Assembly: GCF_013407955.1 (NCBI RefSeq)
Contig: NZ_JACCBU010000001.1
Location: 5,332,001 to 5,396,000 of the forward strand
Origin: Microlunatus parietis
GTDB lineage: Bacteria > Actinomycetota > Actinomycetes > Propionibacteriales > Propionibacteriaceae
Direction: 5' to 3'
Length of the DNA stretch: 64,000 bases
A model generated the notes under the pieces. It saw only the letters and a list, made by a program, of their open reading frames with translations. It was not told the origin of the DNA and ran no database searches. Position numbers and translations under genes: made by a program. This document shows positions 1-9,200 of this stretch, in pieces. Position 1 is the first letter of the stretch. Every line of letters begins with the position of its first letter.

Positions 1-798
1 ACCGTGGTCGGTCAGGGCGCGCATGATGCCCAGGGCGATCTCGTCGTTGCCGCAGAACACGGCGGTGACGTCGCGCCGTTCGGCGATCCGCTCACCCCAG
101 CGATAGCCCGACCGTGCATCCCACTCGGCATTCATGACCTGTGGCACAGCGGCGTCAGCGGCCTTCAGCGCAGCGCGCCAGCCCTCGGTGCGGCCGGAGT
201 GCTTGCCCTCGGTCGGGCCGGCGACGTGGTGCACGGTCCGGTGCCCGAGATCGAGCAGATACTCCGTGGCCCGGCGCCCGGCGGCACGTTCGTCGATCAG
301 GGCCGCCGCCACCGGGCCGACTCGCCGTGAGCCGCCGCCGACCACCACCATCGGCAGGCCTTCCGGAAGGGACCGGGAGGCGCGCAGGCCGGCGCGGTCG
401 AACTCGAGGACGATGACGCCGGCGGTCGGCTGGGAAAGGGTCAGGTCGACGGCGCGCTTCACGTGCTCGTCGGAGGCCGATTCGACCACGGTGATCGAGA
501 CGGCCATGCCGGCCTGTCGCGCGGCGATCTCGATGCCCTGAATCGTCTGCGCGTAGCCGTAGTTGGCGGTGCCGCCGGCGAGGACGGACACCAGCGTGCG
601 CTGGGTGGAGCGCAGTGACCGAGCTGCCCCGTTGGGCCGGTAGCCGAGTGCGGCGATCGCTTCGTGGACGCGCTGCTTCAGCTCGGGTGCGACGTACTTG
701 GTGCCGTTGAGCACCCGCGACACGGTCGGTACGGAGACGTTCGCCGCTGTGGCGACGTCGGCGAGCACCGGCGCTCGGTAGGACTTCGGGGCGGTCAT
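1..798 (-). CDS. LacI-family transcriptional regulator (C-terminus beyond left edge)
   Basis: The reverse strand is open from an ATG at 798 to base 1, giving 266 codons with no stop, so the C-terminus lies outside the window. Residues 11-35 form the LacI helix-turn-helix (VLADVATAANVSVPTVSRVL), followed by the hinge-helix region and a periplasmic-binding-protein-like effector domain from about residue 65, with the typical end segment AVFCGNDEIALGIMRAL. It should be a sugar-responsive repressor of the divergent transporter operon. A perfect 14-bp palindrome sits 41 bp upstream of the start, between the two genes, and the same motif recurs near 9.78 kb. A TATCCT -10-like hexamer 8 nt before the ATG suggests a short or absent leader. 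Family assignment is secure; the inducer is not visible. Confidence 0.93.
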   Translation of the reverse strand, partial: MTAPKSYRAPVLADVATAANVSVPTVSRVLNGTKYVAPELKQRVHEAIAALGYRPNGAARSLRSTQRTLVSVLAGGTANYGYAQTIQGIEIAARQAGMAVSITVVESASDEHVKRAVDLTLSQPTAGVIVLEFDRAGLRASRSLPEGLPMVVVGGGSRRVGPVAAALIDERAAGRRATEYLLDLGHRTVHHVAGPTEGKHSGRTEGWRAALKAADAAVPQVMNAEWDARSGYRWGERIAERRDVTAVFCGNDEIALGIMRALTDHG

Positions 799-838
799 GC
801 TCCACAGGATAGACGTTTTCCTGATGTCCGGTTACGCT

Positions 839-852
839 GGATAACGTTATCC
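839..852. promoter_or_regulatory. LacI-family operator (perfect palindrome) upstream of sugar ABC operon
   Basis: GGATAACGTTATCC reads identically on both strands and has the central CG typical of LacI-family operators. It lies between the lacI-type gene (start 798) and the binding-protein gene (start 954). The same core occurs twice at 9760-9792, so these are probably binding sites of the adjacent regulator. Confidence 0.85.
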
Positions 853-953
853 CGGAGCCTTGTTCGCGTTCGCGATAGCGCTGAGAGGGACGGGGTGCCC
901 GCTCCCATCCGTACGTTGCTCAACCTCCATCAACGCCGCTAGGAGGCCAGTCC

Positions 954-2618
954 ATGGTCGAGTTGTCCCGCCGTACCTTCCTCGGAGCCGTCGGTATCGG
1001 AGTCGGCGGTCTTGCCGCCGGAGGAGCCCTCAGCGGATGCTCCAACGATGCCGGTCCGGCCGTGGGAGGGGCCGAGTTCACGCTGCCGAGCTACCGGGCC
1101 GCCCCGGATCTCGACGTGCAGCCCTATCACGCCACGAAGACGCCGGGGATGGAGAACGTCTACACCGAGCAGGTGCAGACCTACTTCAAATCCGTGAACC
1201 GCGAGCCCGGTTCCGGCGGCAAGGTCACCAGCTTCCAGCTCACCTGGGGCGATCCGTCCAAGCCGTTGAAGGAGAATCCGTACTGGCAGGAGTTGAACAA
1301 GCGCCTCGGCGTGAGCTTCGAGCCGCAGTTCGTGCCCCAGCCGGTCTTCGACCAGAAGTTCGCCACCATGCTCGCCTCCGGCGACGTGCCCGACCTGGTG
1401 TTCGTCAACGACCAGTCGGCGGCGAATCTCCAGGGCATCCGCGACGGCGCCTTCGCCGACCTGTCCGAGACGCTGTCCGGCGACAACATCCTCAAGTGGC
1501 CCAACCTGGCCGCACGCAAGGAGGAGATCTGGCAGGCGAGCCTCAAGGACGGGCGGATCTATCAGATCCCTTCCATCGTCTGGGCGCTCACCAACCTGCC
1601 GACCATGCGCGCCGATCTGGTCGAGCAGACCAGCGTCGGCCGCGCCCCGACCGACGCAGAACAGCTGTTCACCATGCTCAAGGAGGTCTCGGCGCTCGGC
1701 TCGGGCCCCGGCGGCCAGAAGGTGTACGGCCTGAACAAGTACGACCCCGCCACGGCGCTCATGTTCCAGCGGCTGTTCCGGACCGGCCCCGAGTGGCAGC
1801 TGAACGACGACGGCGTCCTGGTGCACATGATCGAGACCGAGAACTACAAAGCGATGCTCGCATGGCTGGCCCGCGCCTGGTCCGAGCGCATCTTCGATCC
1901 GGTCTCGCTGTCGCCCACGCCGGCCGACATCGTCTCGGGTGCAGCGCTGCGCTACGACGCGGTCGGCGCGGCGATCAGTGCCACCGGGCTGTCCCAGTGG
2001 GAGAAGGATCTTCCGGGGGCGAAGTTCGACTTCTTCGACCTGCCGGGTTTCGACGGTTCGGCGCAGGTCGTCGTTCGGAACATTCCCTACGGCAGGTCGA
2101 CCTGCGTCTCGGCCGCGGCGGCCGAGGACGAGGGCCGGCTCACCGAGATCCTCAATGTCCTGGACTACTTCTCGGCCCCGTACGGTTCGGAGGAAGCCCT
2201 GTTCGTCGGTTCGGGCATCGAGGGGCGCCACTTCGACTTCGATGAGCACGGCATGCCGATCCCCAACGCGAAGAACGCGACCGAGCTGGGCGTCCAGTAC
2301 GTCGGCGTCACCAGCGGGGACAACTCGTACCGGGTGCATCCGAACGCGGCTCCGTGGGTCGACTCGTTCGTCAAGGTGATGGAGTCTCTGGCGGAGAATT
2401 CGATCGTTCGGCCGCTCGAAGGCCTGGAAGGTGCCTCGCAGACCTTCGTCACCAAGGGCGCGCAGCTGAAGCAACTGCTGACCGACTTCGAGAACGGCGT
2501 GATCACCGGCAGAGCCTCGCTCGATGACCTCGAGTCGTTCATCGGCAACTACATGAGCCAGGGCGGGACCCAGGTCAAGGACGAGTACACCCAGGTGCTC
2601 AAGGACGCGGGCAGGTGA
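954..2618 (+). CDS. Extracellular solute-binding lipoprotein, LplA-type carbohydrate ABC transporter
   Basis: This 554-aa protein has a Tat motif (SRRTFLGA) followed by a lipobox (ALSGC), so it is exported folded and anchored to the outer face of the membrane. The mature part resembles the long LplA/YtcQ-type binding proteins that work with LplB/LplC permeases, usually on oligosaccharides: KENPYWQELNKRLGV near the N-terminus, then a motif around DVPDLVFV. An AGGAGG ribosome-binding site at about 942 precedes the ATG. The next gene starts inside its stop codon, so it opens a three-gene operon. No ATPase gene is present, so a shared MsiK-like ATPase must be supplied elsewhere (known for the family, inferred here). 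A divergent paralogue lies at 23184-24815. The two lyases downstream suggest a uronate-containing oligosaccharide as substrate. Confidence 0.92.
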   Translation: MVELSRRTFLGAVGIGVGGLAAGGALSGCSNDAGPAVGGAEFTLPSYRAAPDLDVQPYHATKTPGMENVYTEQVQTYFKSVNREPGSGGKVTSFQLTWGDPSKPLKENPYWQELNKRLGVSFEPQFVPQPVFDQKFATMLASGDVPDLVFVNDQSAANLQGIRDGAFADLSETLSGDNILKWPNLAARKEEIWQASLKDGRIYQIPSIVWALTNLPTMRADLVEQTSVGRAPTDAEQLFTMLKEVSALGSGPGGQKVYGLNKYDPATALMFQRLFRTGPEWQLNDDGVLVHMIETENYKAMLAWLARAWSERIFDPVSLSPTPADIVSGAALRYDAVGAAISATGLSQWEKDLPGAKFDFFDLPGFDGSAQVVVRNIPYGRSTCVSAAAAEDEGRLTEILNVLDYFSAPYGSEEALFVGSGIEGRHFDFDEHGMPIPNAKNATELGVQYVGVTSGDNSYRVHPNAAPWVDSFVKVMESLAENSIVRPLEGLEGASQTFVTKGAQLKQLLTDFENGVITGRASLDDLESFIGNYMSQGGTQVKDEYTQVLKDAGR

Positions 2619-3598
2619 GCCTGGGTACGGCAGCGGGGCCCGGGACCCGCACCGGGCGCGAACCAGGGCCCACCGCCACGCCGCCGCAGCGCCGCACCCT
2701 GACGCTGCGCCAACGGGTCTGGCGCGAGCGCTGGACGTACACGTTCATCCTTCCTGGTGCGTTGTTCTTCCTCGTGTTCGCATACGTGCCGATGCTCGGC
2801 AACATCGTGGCCTTCCAGGACTTCTCACCGTTCCGCGGCTTTGCCCGATCACCCTGGGTCGGCCTGGACAACTTCCTGACGATCTTCAGCGACCCCGAGG
2901 TGCTGACGGCGCTGCGGAACACGCTGGTGATCGCGTTCCTGCAGTTGATCTTCGCTTTCCCGGCGCCGATCGCCCTGGCCCTGCTGCTCGACTCGCTGCT
3001 GTCGAGGAGGATCAAGCGGCTGGTCCAGACCGTCGTCTACCTGCCGCACTTCCTGTCCTGGGTGATCATCATCTCGGTCTGGCAGCAGGTGCTCGGCGGC
3101 GGCGGCCTGGTCGCCAACCTGCTCAGCGATTGGGGCGTCGTCGGCTTCGATGCGATGACCAACGCCGACACGTTCAAACCGCTGGTGGTCGCGCAGGGGA
3201 TCTGGAAGGACATCGGCTGGGGCACGATCATCTTCTTCGCTGCCATCGCAGGGATTCCGCAAGATCGCTACGAGGCTGCGGCCGTCGACGGTGCCTCGGC
3301 CTGGCGCCGGATCTGGCACGTGACGCTGCCGGGCCTGCTCCCGGTGACGACGCTGCTGCTGATCCTCAACCTCGGCAGCATCCTCACCGTCGGCTTCGAA
3401 CAGCTCCTGCTGCAGCAGCCGATGGTCGGGGCCGACGCCGCGCAGGTCCTGGACACGTTCGTCTACTTCCGCGGAGTGCTCGGCGGCGAATGGGGTGTGG
3501 CCACGGCCGCCGGCCTGCTCAAGGGCGTGATCGGGACCGTCCTGGTGCTCGGAGCCAACCGGCTCGCCAAACGGTTCGGCGGGGAGGGGATCTTCTGA
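2615..3598 (+). CDS. Carbohydrate ABC transporter permease, LplB/YteP type
   Basis: The protein has 327 aa and starts at a GTG overlapping the upstream TGA by 4 bp (GTGA), a sign of translational coupling. After an Arg/Pro-rich cytoplasmic N-terminus it has six predicted membrane segments, starting at about residue 40 with FILPGALFFLVFAYVPM, the hallmark of this permease group. The cytoplasmic EAA loop, which contacts the ATPase, is visible as YEAAAVDGASAWRRIWHVTLP (shown here as about residues 218-238). It forms the membrane channel with the next gene's product. Confidence 0.93.
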   Translation: MSLGTAAGPGTRTGREPGPTATPPQRRTLTLRQRVWRERWTYTFILPGALFFLVFAYVPMLGNIVAFQDFSPFRGFARSPWVGLDNFLTIFSDPEVLTALRNTLVIAFLQLIFAFPAPIALALLLDSLLSRRIKRLVQTVVYLPHFLSWVIIISVWQQVLGGGGLVANLLSDWGVVGFDAMTNADTFKPLVVAQGIWKDIGWGTIIFFAAIAGIPQDRYEAAAVDGASAWRRIWHVTLPGLLPVTTLLLILNLGSILTVGFEQLLLQQPMVGADAAQVLDTFVYFRGVLGGEWGVATAAGLLKGVIGTVLVLGANRLAKRFGGEGIF

Positions 3599-4515
3599 TG
3601 GCGACCCAGACCCTTTCGCCGCCCCGGACCGGGCAGACCGGCCGTCCGCCCTGGCTCGACCCGGCGCCGCTGTGGCTGCGGACGATCAAGGCGGTGGTGA
3701 TCATCATGATCGTGATCACCATGCTCTACCCGCTGGTGTACGTGATCGCGATGAGCTTCGCCTCGCCGGCGCAGGCCCGGGCCGGGGTGATCTTCCCGAC
3801 CGAGTTCTCCCTGGACGCGTACCGGGCGATCTTCAACGGCGGCACGGTCGCGCGCGGGCTGATGAACTCGCTGTGGGTGACCGTCGTCGGCACCGTGCTG
3901 TCGCTGACCGCGTCGTCGATGCTGGCCTGGGGCCTGAGCCGTACCAGACAGGTGCCCGGGTCGAAGGCGATCTTGATCATGGTGCTGGCCACGATGTTCT
4001 TCAGTGCCGGGATCATCCCGAACTTCCTGCTGGTCAAGTCCCTCGGCCTGCTCGACTCGCTCTGGTCCTTGATCATTCCGGGCCTGGTCTCGGCGTTCAA
4101 CATGATCGTCATCCGGAACTTCTTCATGAACCTGCCGGGCGAGTTGATCGAGGCGGCCCGGATCGACGGCGCGGGGGAGTGGCGGATCTTCCTGGGCATC
4201 GTCCTGCCGCTCTCCAAACCGGTGCTCGCCGTGATGGGCCTGTTCTACGCCGTGGGCTACTGGAACACGTACTTCAATGCCCTGCTCTACATCAACGACG
4301 CGTCGAAGTGGCCGATCCAGGTGGTCCTGCAGCAGTACGTCCTGGCCGGTGTCCAGATTCCCGGCGCCGTCGTCTCTCCCGACCAGCCACCGCCGCCCGG
4401 GATCACGCTGCAGATGGCGGTGATCGTCCTGGCCACGGTCCCGATCCTGATCGTCTACCCGTTCCTCCAGCGCTACTTCACCAAGGGCGTCCTGACCGGA
4501 GCCATCAAGGGCTGA
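3598..4515 (+). CDS. Carbohydrate ABC transporter permease, LplC/YtcP type
   Basis: The start ATG (3598-3600) shares one base with the previous TGA, giving 305 aa. A longer open frame extends upstream but only inside the first permease. The product has six membrane segments, beginning with VVIIMIVITMLYPLVYVIA, and an EAA loop (EAARIDGAGEWRIFLGIVLP) near residue 185. The C-terminal YPFLQRYFTKGVLTGAIKG is typical of the LplC/YtcP group. It pairs with the preceding LplB-type permease. A strong hairpin follows 17 bp after the stop. Confidence 0.94.
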   Translation: MATQTLSPPRTGQTGRPPWLDPAPLWLRTIKAVVIIMIVITMLYPLVYVIAMSFASPAQARAGVIFPTEFSLDAYRAIFNGGTVARGLMNSLWVTVVGTVLSLTASSMLAWGLSRTRQVPGSKAILIMVLATMFFSAGIIPNFLLVKSLGLLDSLWSLIIPGLVSAFNMIVIRNFFMNLPGELIEAARIDGAGEWRIFLGIVLPLSKPVLAVMGLFYAVGYWNTYFNALLYINDASKWPIQVVLQQYVLAGVQIPGAVVSPDQPPPPGITLQMAVIVLATVPILIVYPFLQRYFTKGVLTGAIKG

Positions 4516-4531
4516 CCGCCGAACACCAGGA

Positions 4532-4556
4532 GGGCCGAGCGCAGTGCGCTCGGCCC
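4532..4556. terminator. Bidirectional hairpin terminator between convergent genes
   Basis: GGGCCGAGCGC and GCGCTCGGCCC form a perfect 11-bp stem around a 3-nt loop, and outer GGA/TCC bases can extend it with a one-base bulge. There is no T-tract, as is common in GC-rich actinobacteria. It lies between the transporter operon and the convergent lyase gene ending at 4575. Confidence 0.8.
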
Positions 4557-4574
4557 CTCCGTTGTGCCGTCCTG

Positions 4575-6227
4575 TCAGGTGACCCGGATCAGTCGCCAGC
4601 GCTGTGGCACGCCGCCGTTGGTGCGCCATTGCACGGCGGGCTCGCCGTCGACCTCCGTGTTGCGGTTGTCCAGGGCCAGTCCGGAATGCTCGCAGGTGAG
4701 CGCGACCGCACCGCCGCCGACATCGGTGATGCGCCAGCGCTGACTGGCTCCGCCGCGATCGGTCCACTGCCTGACCTGGGAACCCTCGGCGGTGAGGCTG
4801 ACGTTGTCGAGCGCCTTGCCCGAGTGCTCGCAGATGAGCTTGGAATAGCCGCTGCCGACGTCGGTGATCTTCCAGCGCTGCTGCACGCCGCCGTTCTCGC
4901 CCCACTGGATCACCGGTTTCCCGTCGACCGTGGAGCGGCCGTTCTCCAGGAACTTGCCGGAGCGTTCGCACATGAGGTGATAGATGCCGCCGGAGACGAC
5001 GGCCGGGGTGGAACGCAGGTGCGCGAGGGTGCCCCAGCCGAGGGCGTCGAAGCCGCCGGAGTTGCCGCCGTAGTCGCCACCACCTCCCTCCGGGCGCACC
5101 ACGGCCGCCATCCGTGCCACGTTGGGCATCCGCAGCCCGCGCCTGACGCTGTAGTGGTTGTAGACGAGCTCCCACACCGGCCGGAGCTGCCCGCGCCCGC
5201 CGGTGGAGATGGCGGTGTGCTCGATGTTGTCGCAGTTGCGGTACGTCGTGAACGGCACGTCGTAGCCGAGGTTGTAGCGGGCCACGTACTCGGCCGCCTT
5301 GGCGAAGGCGTTGTCGCGGGCGGAGTACAGGTCGATGCCCTGGTTCCAGGCCATCTCCAGGAGGGCCCCCATCAGCCCGATGCCCATGATGGAGTGCGCC
5401 TGGTCGCGGCCCGACTCCTGCCACTGGGCCAGGTCGCCGTGGACGAACGGGATGGCGCCGTTGATCGACCCGGCGCCGTTGCCGTTGTAGAAGTAGTCCA
5501 CGGCTTCGTCGATCTGCGTCTGGTCGTCGCGGAGGATGCCGATGGCCATGATCGAGGCCATGTTGCACAGGTCCCAATTGGCCCAGTAGTGGGTGTCGCA
5601 GGTGCCGTTGTGCCTGATCAGGAAGTCGCTGTTGAGCTCGTAGAAGACGGTCTGCATCATGCCCTGGAACCGCCCCAGGTCGAACCCGGGCGCGCCGCGG
5701 ATCAGCTCCCCGGCGTTGGCGAACTGGTACCCGTAGATGCCCGAGGCGAGCCGGGAGTCCGACGGCGGCCAATAGATGGACTTCAGCGTCTCCGACCAGG
5801 CGTTGCAGATCCGTACCGCCGCGTCGCGATGCGCGGTGCTGCCGCTGATCTGCCAGCGCAGCGCGTTCTGATAGGCGGCGTGGACGTCGTGGTAGAGCAG
5901 CCAGTAGTTCTGCGGTTTGTCGGTGTTGCCGCGGACGATCTCCTCGACCGGCTGCGGCGTCCAGTCGCTCTGCGAGTGGGCGTTGGCGACCAGCCTGTCC
6001 CAGCCCTGTTTCCACGGCTGGGCGCCGGCGGCGACCTTGGCCCTCATCCGGTCGAGGTCGGCCCTGGTGTGCAGCGCTCCCGGATGGGTGAGCGCCTGAG
6101 CGGTGCCCTCCTCGGCCCGAGCGATCGCGGGACCGCCGCCCGAGGCGGCCAGGGCGCCCGCGGCGACCGCGCCCTTCAGCAGGTTGCGCCGCCGGAAGAT
6201 GGCCCGATGGTTCTGATGGTCGGACAT
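4575..6227 (-). CDS. Secreted alginate-lyase-family polysaccharide lyase with ricin-type lectin domain
   Basis: This 550-aa protein has a Tat signal (RRRNLLKGAVAAGALAASG) in the first 40 residues. Residues about 50-400 resemble the alpha/alpha-barrel alginate lyase family (Pfam Alginate_lyase), with the segments THYWANWDLCNM and SGRDQAHSIMGIG, the latter carrying the conserved ES/EMGRDQAH pattern. The last 140 residues contain three Q-x-W repeats (QQRWKITDVG, SQRWRITDVG, PQRWRLI), a ricin-B beta-trefoil lectin that should bind polysaccharide. It lies 16 bp downstream of the larger lyase, so the two are probably co-transcribed from the LacI-operator promoter near 9.78 kb. The exact substrate cannot be read from sequence. 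Confidence 0.85.
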   Translation of the reverse strand: MSDHQNHRAIFRRRNLLKGAVAAGALAASGGGPAIARAEEGTAQALTHPGALHTRADLDRMRAKVAAGAQPWKQGWDRLVANAHSQSDWTPQPVEEIVRGNTDKPQNYWLLYHDVHAAYQNALRWQISGSTAHRDAAVRICNAWSETLKSIYWPPSDSRLASGIYGYQFANAGELIRGAPGFDLGRFQGMMQTVFYELNSDFLIRHNGTCDTHYWANWDLCNMASIMAIGILRDDQTQIDEAVDYFYNGNGAGSINGAIPFVHGDLAQWQESGRDQAHSIMGIGLMGALLEMAWNQGIDLYSARDNAFAKAAEYVARYNLGYDVPFTTYRNCDNIEHTAISTGGRGQLRPVWELVYNHYSVRRGLRMPNVARMAAVVRPEGGGGDYGGNSGGFDALGWGTLAHLRSTPAVVSGGIYHLMCERSGKFLENGRSTVDGKPVIQWGENGGVQQRWKITDVGSGYSKLICEHSGKALDNVSLTAEGSQVRQWTDRGGASQRWRITDVGGGAVALTCEHSGLALDNRNTEVDGEPAVQWRTNGGVPQRWRLIRVT

Positions 6228-6243
6228 GGTCCCCTCCTCAGGG

Positions 6244-9200
6244 TCACGCGAGGTCGCCGAAGAACTGGACCTCGCCGAGGTTGCCGTGCCAGCGGTTCGG
6301 GTTGTAGATCTTGAAGTAGCGGTAGTACGTGGCGTCCGCGACGGTCCGCCCTTGCCAGACGCCGGCGGCGGTCTTGGTCAGCGGCTCGGTGAGGTCTGTC
6401 CAGGTCTGGCCGTCGTGGGAACCCTGGACGATGGTGCCGTCGGACCGAGAGGTGCAGCACAGGCGCGGCAGGAAGAACACCTCGTCGAGGCGTACGGAAG
6501 CACCCGCACCGAAGTCGATCGTGTAGTACGAGCCCACGCCGGTGTTGAGATCGCCGGCCGTGTCGGCGTCGTCGTCGAACAGCAGGTAGCCGACCTCGTC
6601 GGGGCCTGGCACGCCGTTCGGCCATCCGCCGGAGGAGGCGGTGACGGTGGCGAGGTTCGCGACGTCGATGCGTTGGTCGCGGTCGCCGCCGACGAACAGT
6701 TTGGAGCCGTCGGTGGTGCCGTACAGGGTGGGGCCGGCCCTGCCGTCGGCGGTGTAATCGACGGAGAACGTGACCGGTCCGGCCTCGACGTCGTCGAGCG
6801 GCACCGCGGCGGTCCAGGTGATGCCGTCATCCGAGGTCGCGTTCGCGGTCAGGCCCAGGACGTTCACGGCGAGGGAGTCGACCGGCTCCTTCGTGGTGAC
6901 CGTGGCGGTCACGGTGTCGCCGACCGCGATCTTGCCCGCGACCGCGTCGTCGGATTTGAGCGACGCCGACTTGATCAGATTGCCGATCTCGTGGCGCTCA
7001 CCGTAGATGTGGAACTCGGTCATCTCGAACAGGCCCCGGATGATCCCGTACAGGACGTCCGGCAGCGGTTCGATCATCTGGATCTTCAGGTACCGGAACT
7101 GGTCGTCCCGGAATTCCGGGGCGACGTCCAGGGTGTTGAAGTCCTGGGTGAACGCCGTGACTCCGGGCGTGATCCGGGTCCAGGTGGTGCCGTCGTTGGA
7201 GCCGTACATCGTCGAGTTGGCGAGGCGGTCGGCGAAGATGTTGCTCTGGAACCCGAACTTCCTGGCCGAGACCCGGAAGTCGGGTCCGAAGTCGAACGTG
7301 TGCGACAGGTTGACGGCCTGGGGATAGACGGTGCCGGTCTGCTCGTCCCCGTCCAGGAGGAGCGCGGTGCGGTCCCCCGCAGTGGAGGAGGCGACGAGCT
7401 CTGGGTAGTCGAGGCTGCCGTCCACAGCACTCTTCGGCGAGATCAGGCGCAGCCCGTCGACGGCCGCCACTAGGTCCGCCAGCGCGGCCAGGTATTCGGC
7501 GTCGGAGCCGCGGCGGCGCAGGTCCGCGGCGGCGTCGCGCGCGGTGGTGTACGCGGCCTCGGTCCCCGACTCGTAGCCGTCGTCGAGGTCGAGGCGGCCT
7601 TCGGCGAGCCGGAACGTACCCCCGCGGTTGTTGGCGATGTCGATGGTCAGTCGGCGGGCGGCGACGACCGAGCCGTCGTCGGCGGCAACGGTGACCGACC
7701 AGCTGCCGGCTTGATCCGGCGTCCAGGTCAACGTTCCCGTGGCCGGGTCGAGCACGGCGCCCCGTGGCAGCCCGGTCGCGGTGTAGGTCGTGCCGTCGGC
7801 GGCGGCCGCCGAGAGGTCAAGGGTGATCTTGGCGCCCTTCCAGCCGACGATCCGGTCGGCCGCGTCCTCCGGGAAGACCGGCCCGTCGAGCTCGGCCCCG
7901 GCGACGTTGATGTGGTCGAGGTCGACCGCCGCGCCCTGCGTCTCGATGAACACGATGTTGTCCATCGGCCTCTCGACGATCACGTAGCGCCACTCGCCGC
8001 CGGTGTCCGGCACGTTCACGGTACGGTCGCGCCGGACCGTGTTGTCGTGACTGGCGCCGCCCAGATGCATCACGGCAGCGCCCTCGGTACGGACGAGGAA
8101 ACCCTGCTGCGGAAGGTTGGTCGCGCCGCTGAGGTACGCGATCTTCGAACCGTCGGCCAGCCTCACGTGGCCGTCGACGGCTTCGACGTCCCCGGCGAGG
8201 TGCGTGTAGCGCTGCTCGACCTCGCGGAGGTTGGGGTCGGCGGCCGGCGGCGGAGCCGATTCGCCGGTCGCCTCGGCCGGCGCGAACAGCCACGAGTCGC
8301 CGCCGCCGTCGCGGCCGTCCCAACCGATGACAGCCGGCCCGGGACGCTTGGCGTAGGCCTCCGCGAAGAACGGCGCCAGTTCCGCGACATCCTTGCCGAG
8401 CGTGAACCGGTAGTGGTAATAGATCTCCCAGAAGCTCGCGGTCGCGTACCGGCCGCGATAGCCGTCGGCGATGTGGTTGTAGGTGTCGCGGATCGTGCCA
8501 TCGGGCGAGATCGCGTAGGCGATCGGCGTCCACTCGGGGTCCCGGCCGGACATGAACTGCCAGAAGTAGTCGGCGGCCTTCAGAATCCGGTCGTCGAGGA
8601 ACTCGTACGGACCGACGGCGTCGGCGGCGGTCGAGACCGTGCCCTCGACGGGGTCGACCAAGGTGCCCTGGGCCATCATCATGCGGGACAGCGCGGCGAA
8701 GTTCGTGAGGTTGCCGCCGCCGTGCGCCTGGTCGCGGCCCATCTCGGTCAACTGGACATGCGGGTCGTCGATGGGTTCGCCGGTCTTGTCGTTCTTGTCG
8801 ACCCAGCGGGCCAGCCACTTGATCGAGCCGTTGAAGCCGCGGTCCTTGGCGGTCGAGTTGACCGTGAACCACTCGACCTTCTCCGCGTACAGGTCCTTGT
8901 CGTCCATGAAGATCGCCCCGGCCATCGAGCCCAGCAGCGGGTAGTTGTGCTGATTCATGAAGTGGTCCGGGGACGACATGAACGTGGCGATCGCCGGCCT
9001 GATCAGGTTCTTGCTGAGCGCCTGGGTGTCGGCCTCGGTCCACTCGAGTGCCTGATCGTCGCCGCAGCTGGTGGACCGAAGGAGCTCCGCGGCGGAGGCC
9101 ATGCGGAAGAGCGGGATGCCGTTGTGGATGTGCGAGTCGACGTAGTACTCGTACTTGGCGGGATTCATCTGCTCCCAGTTGCGCAGGATGGCGAGCGCGT

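Noticed and set aside
3463..6015. Very long reverse-strand open frame over the second permease and the lyase gene
   Set aside because: It is a high-GC shadow: low-complexity Arg/Gly/Pro composition, no family motif, and it covers two genes with clear domains and overlapping starts.
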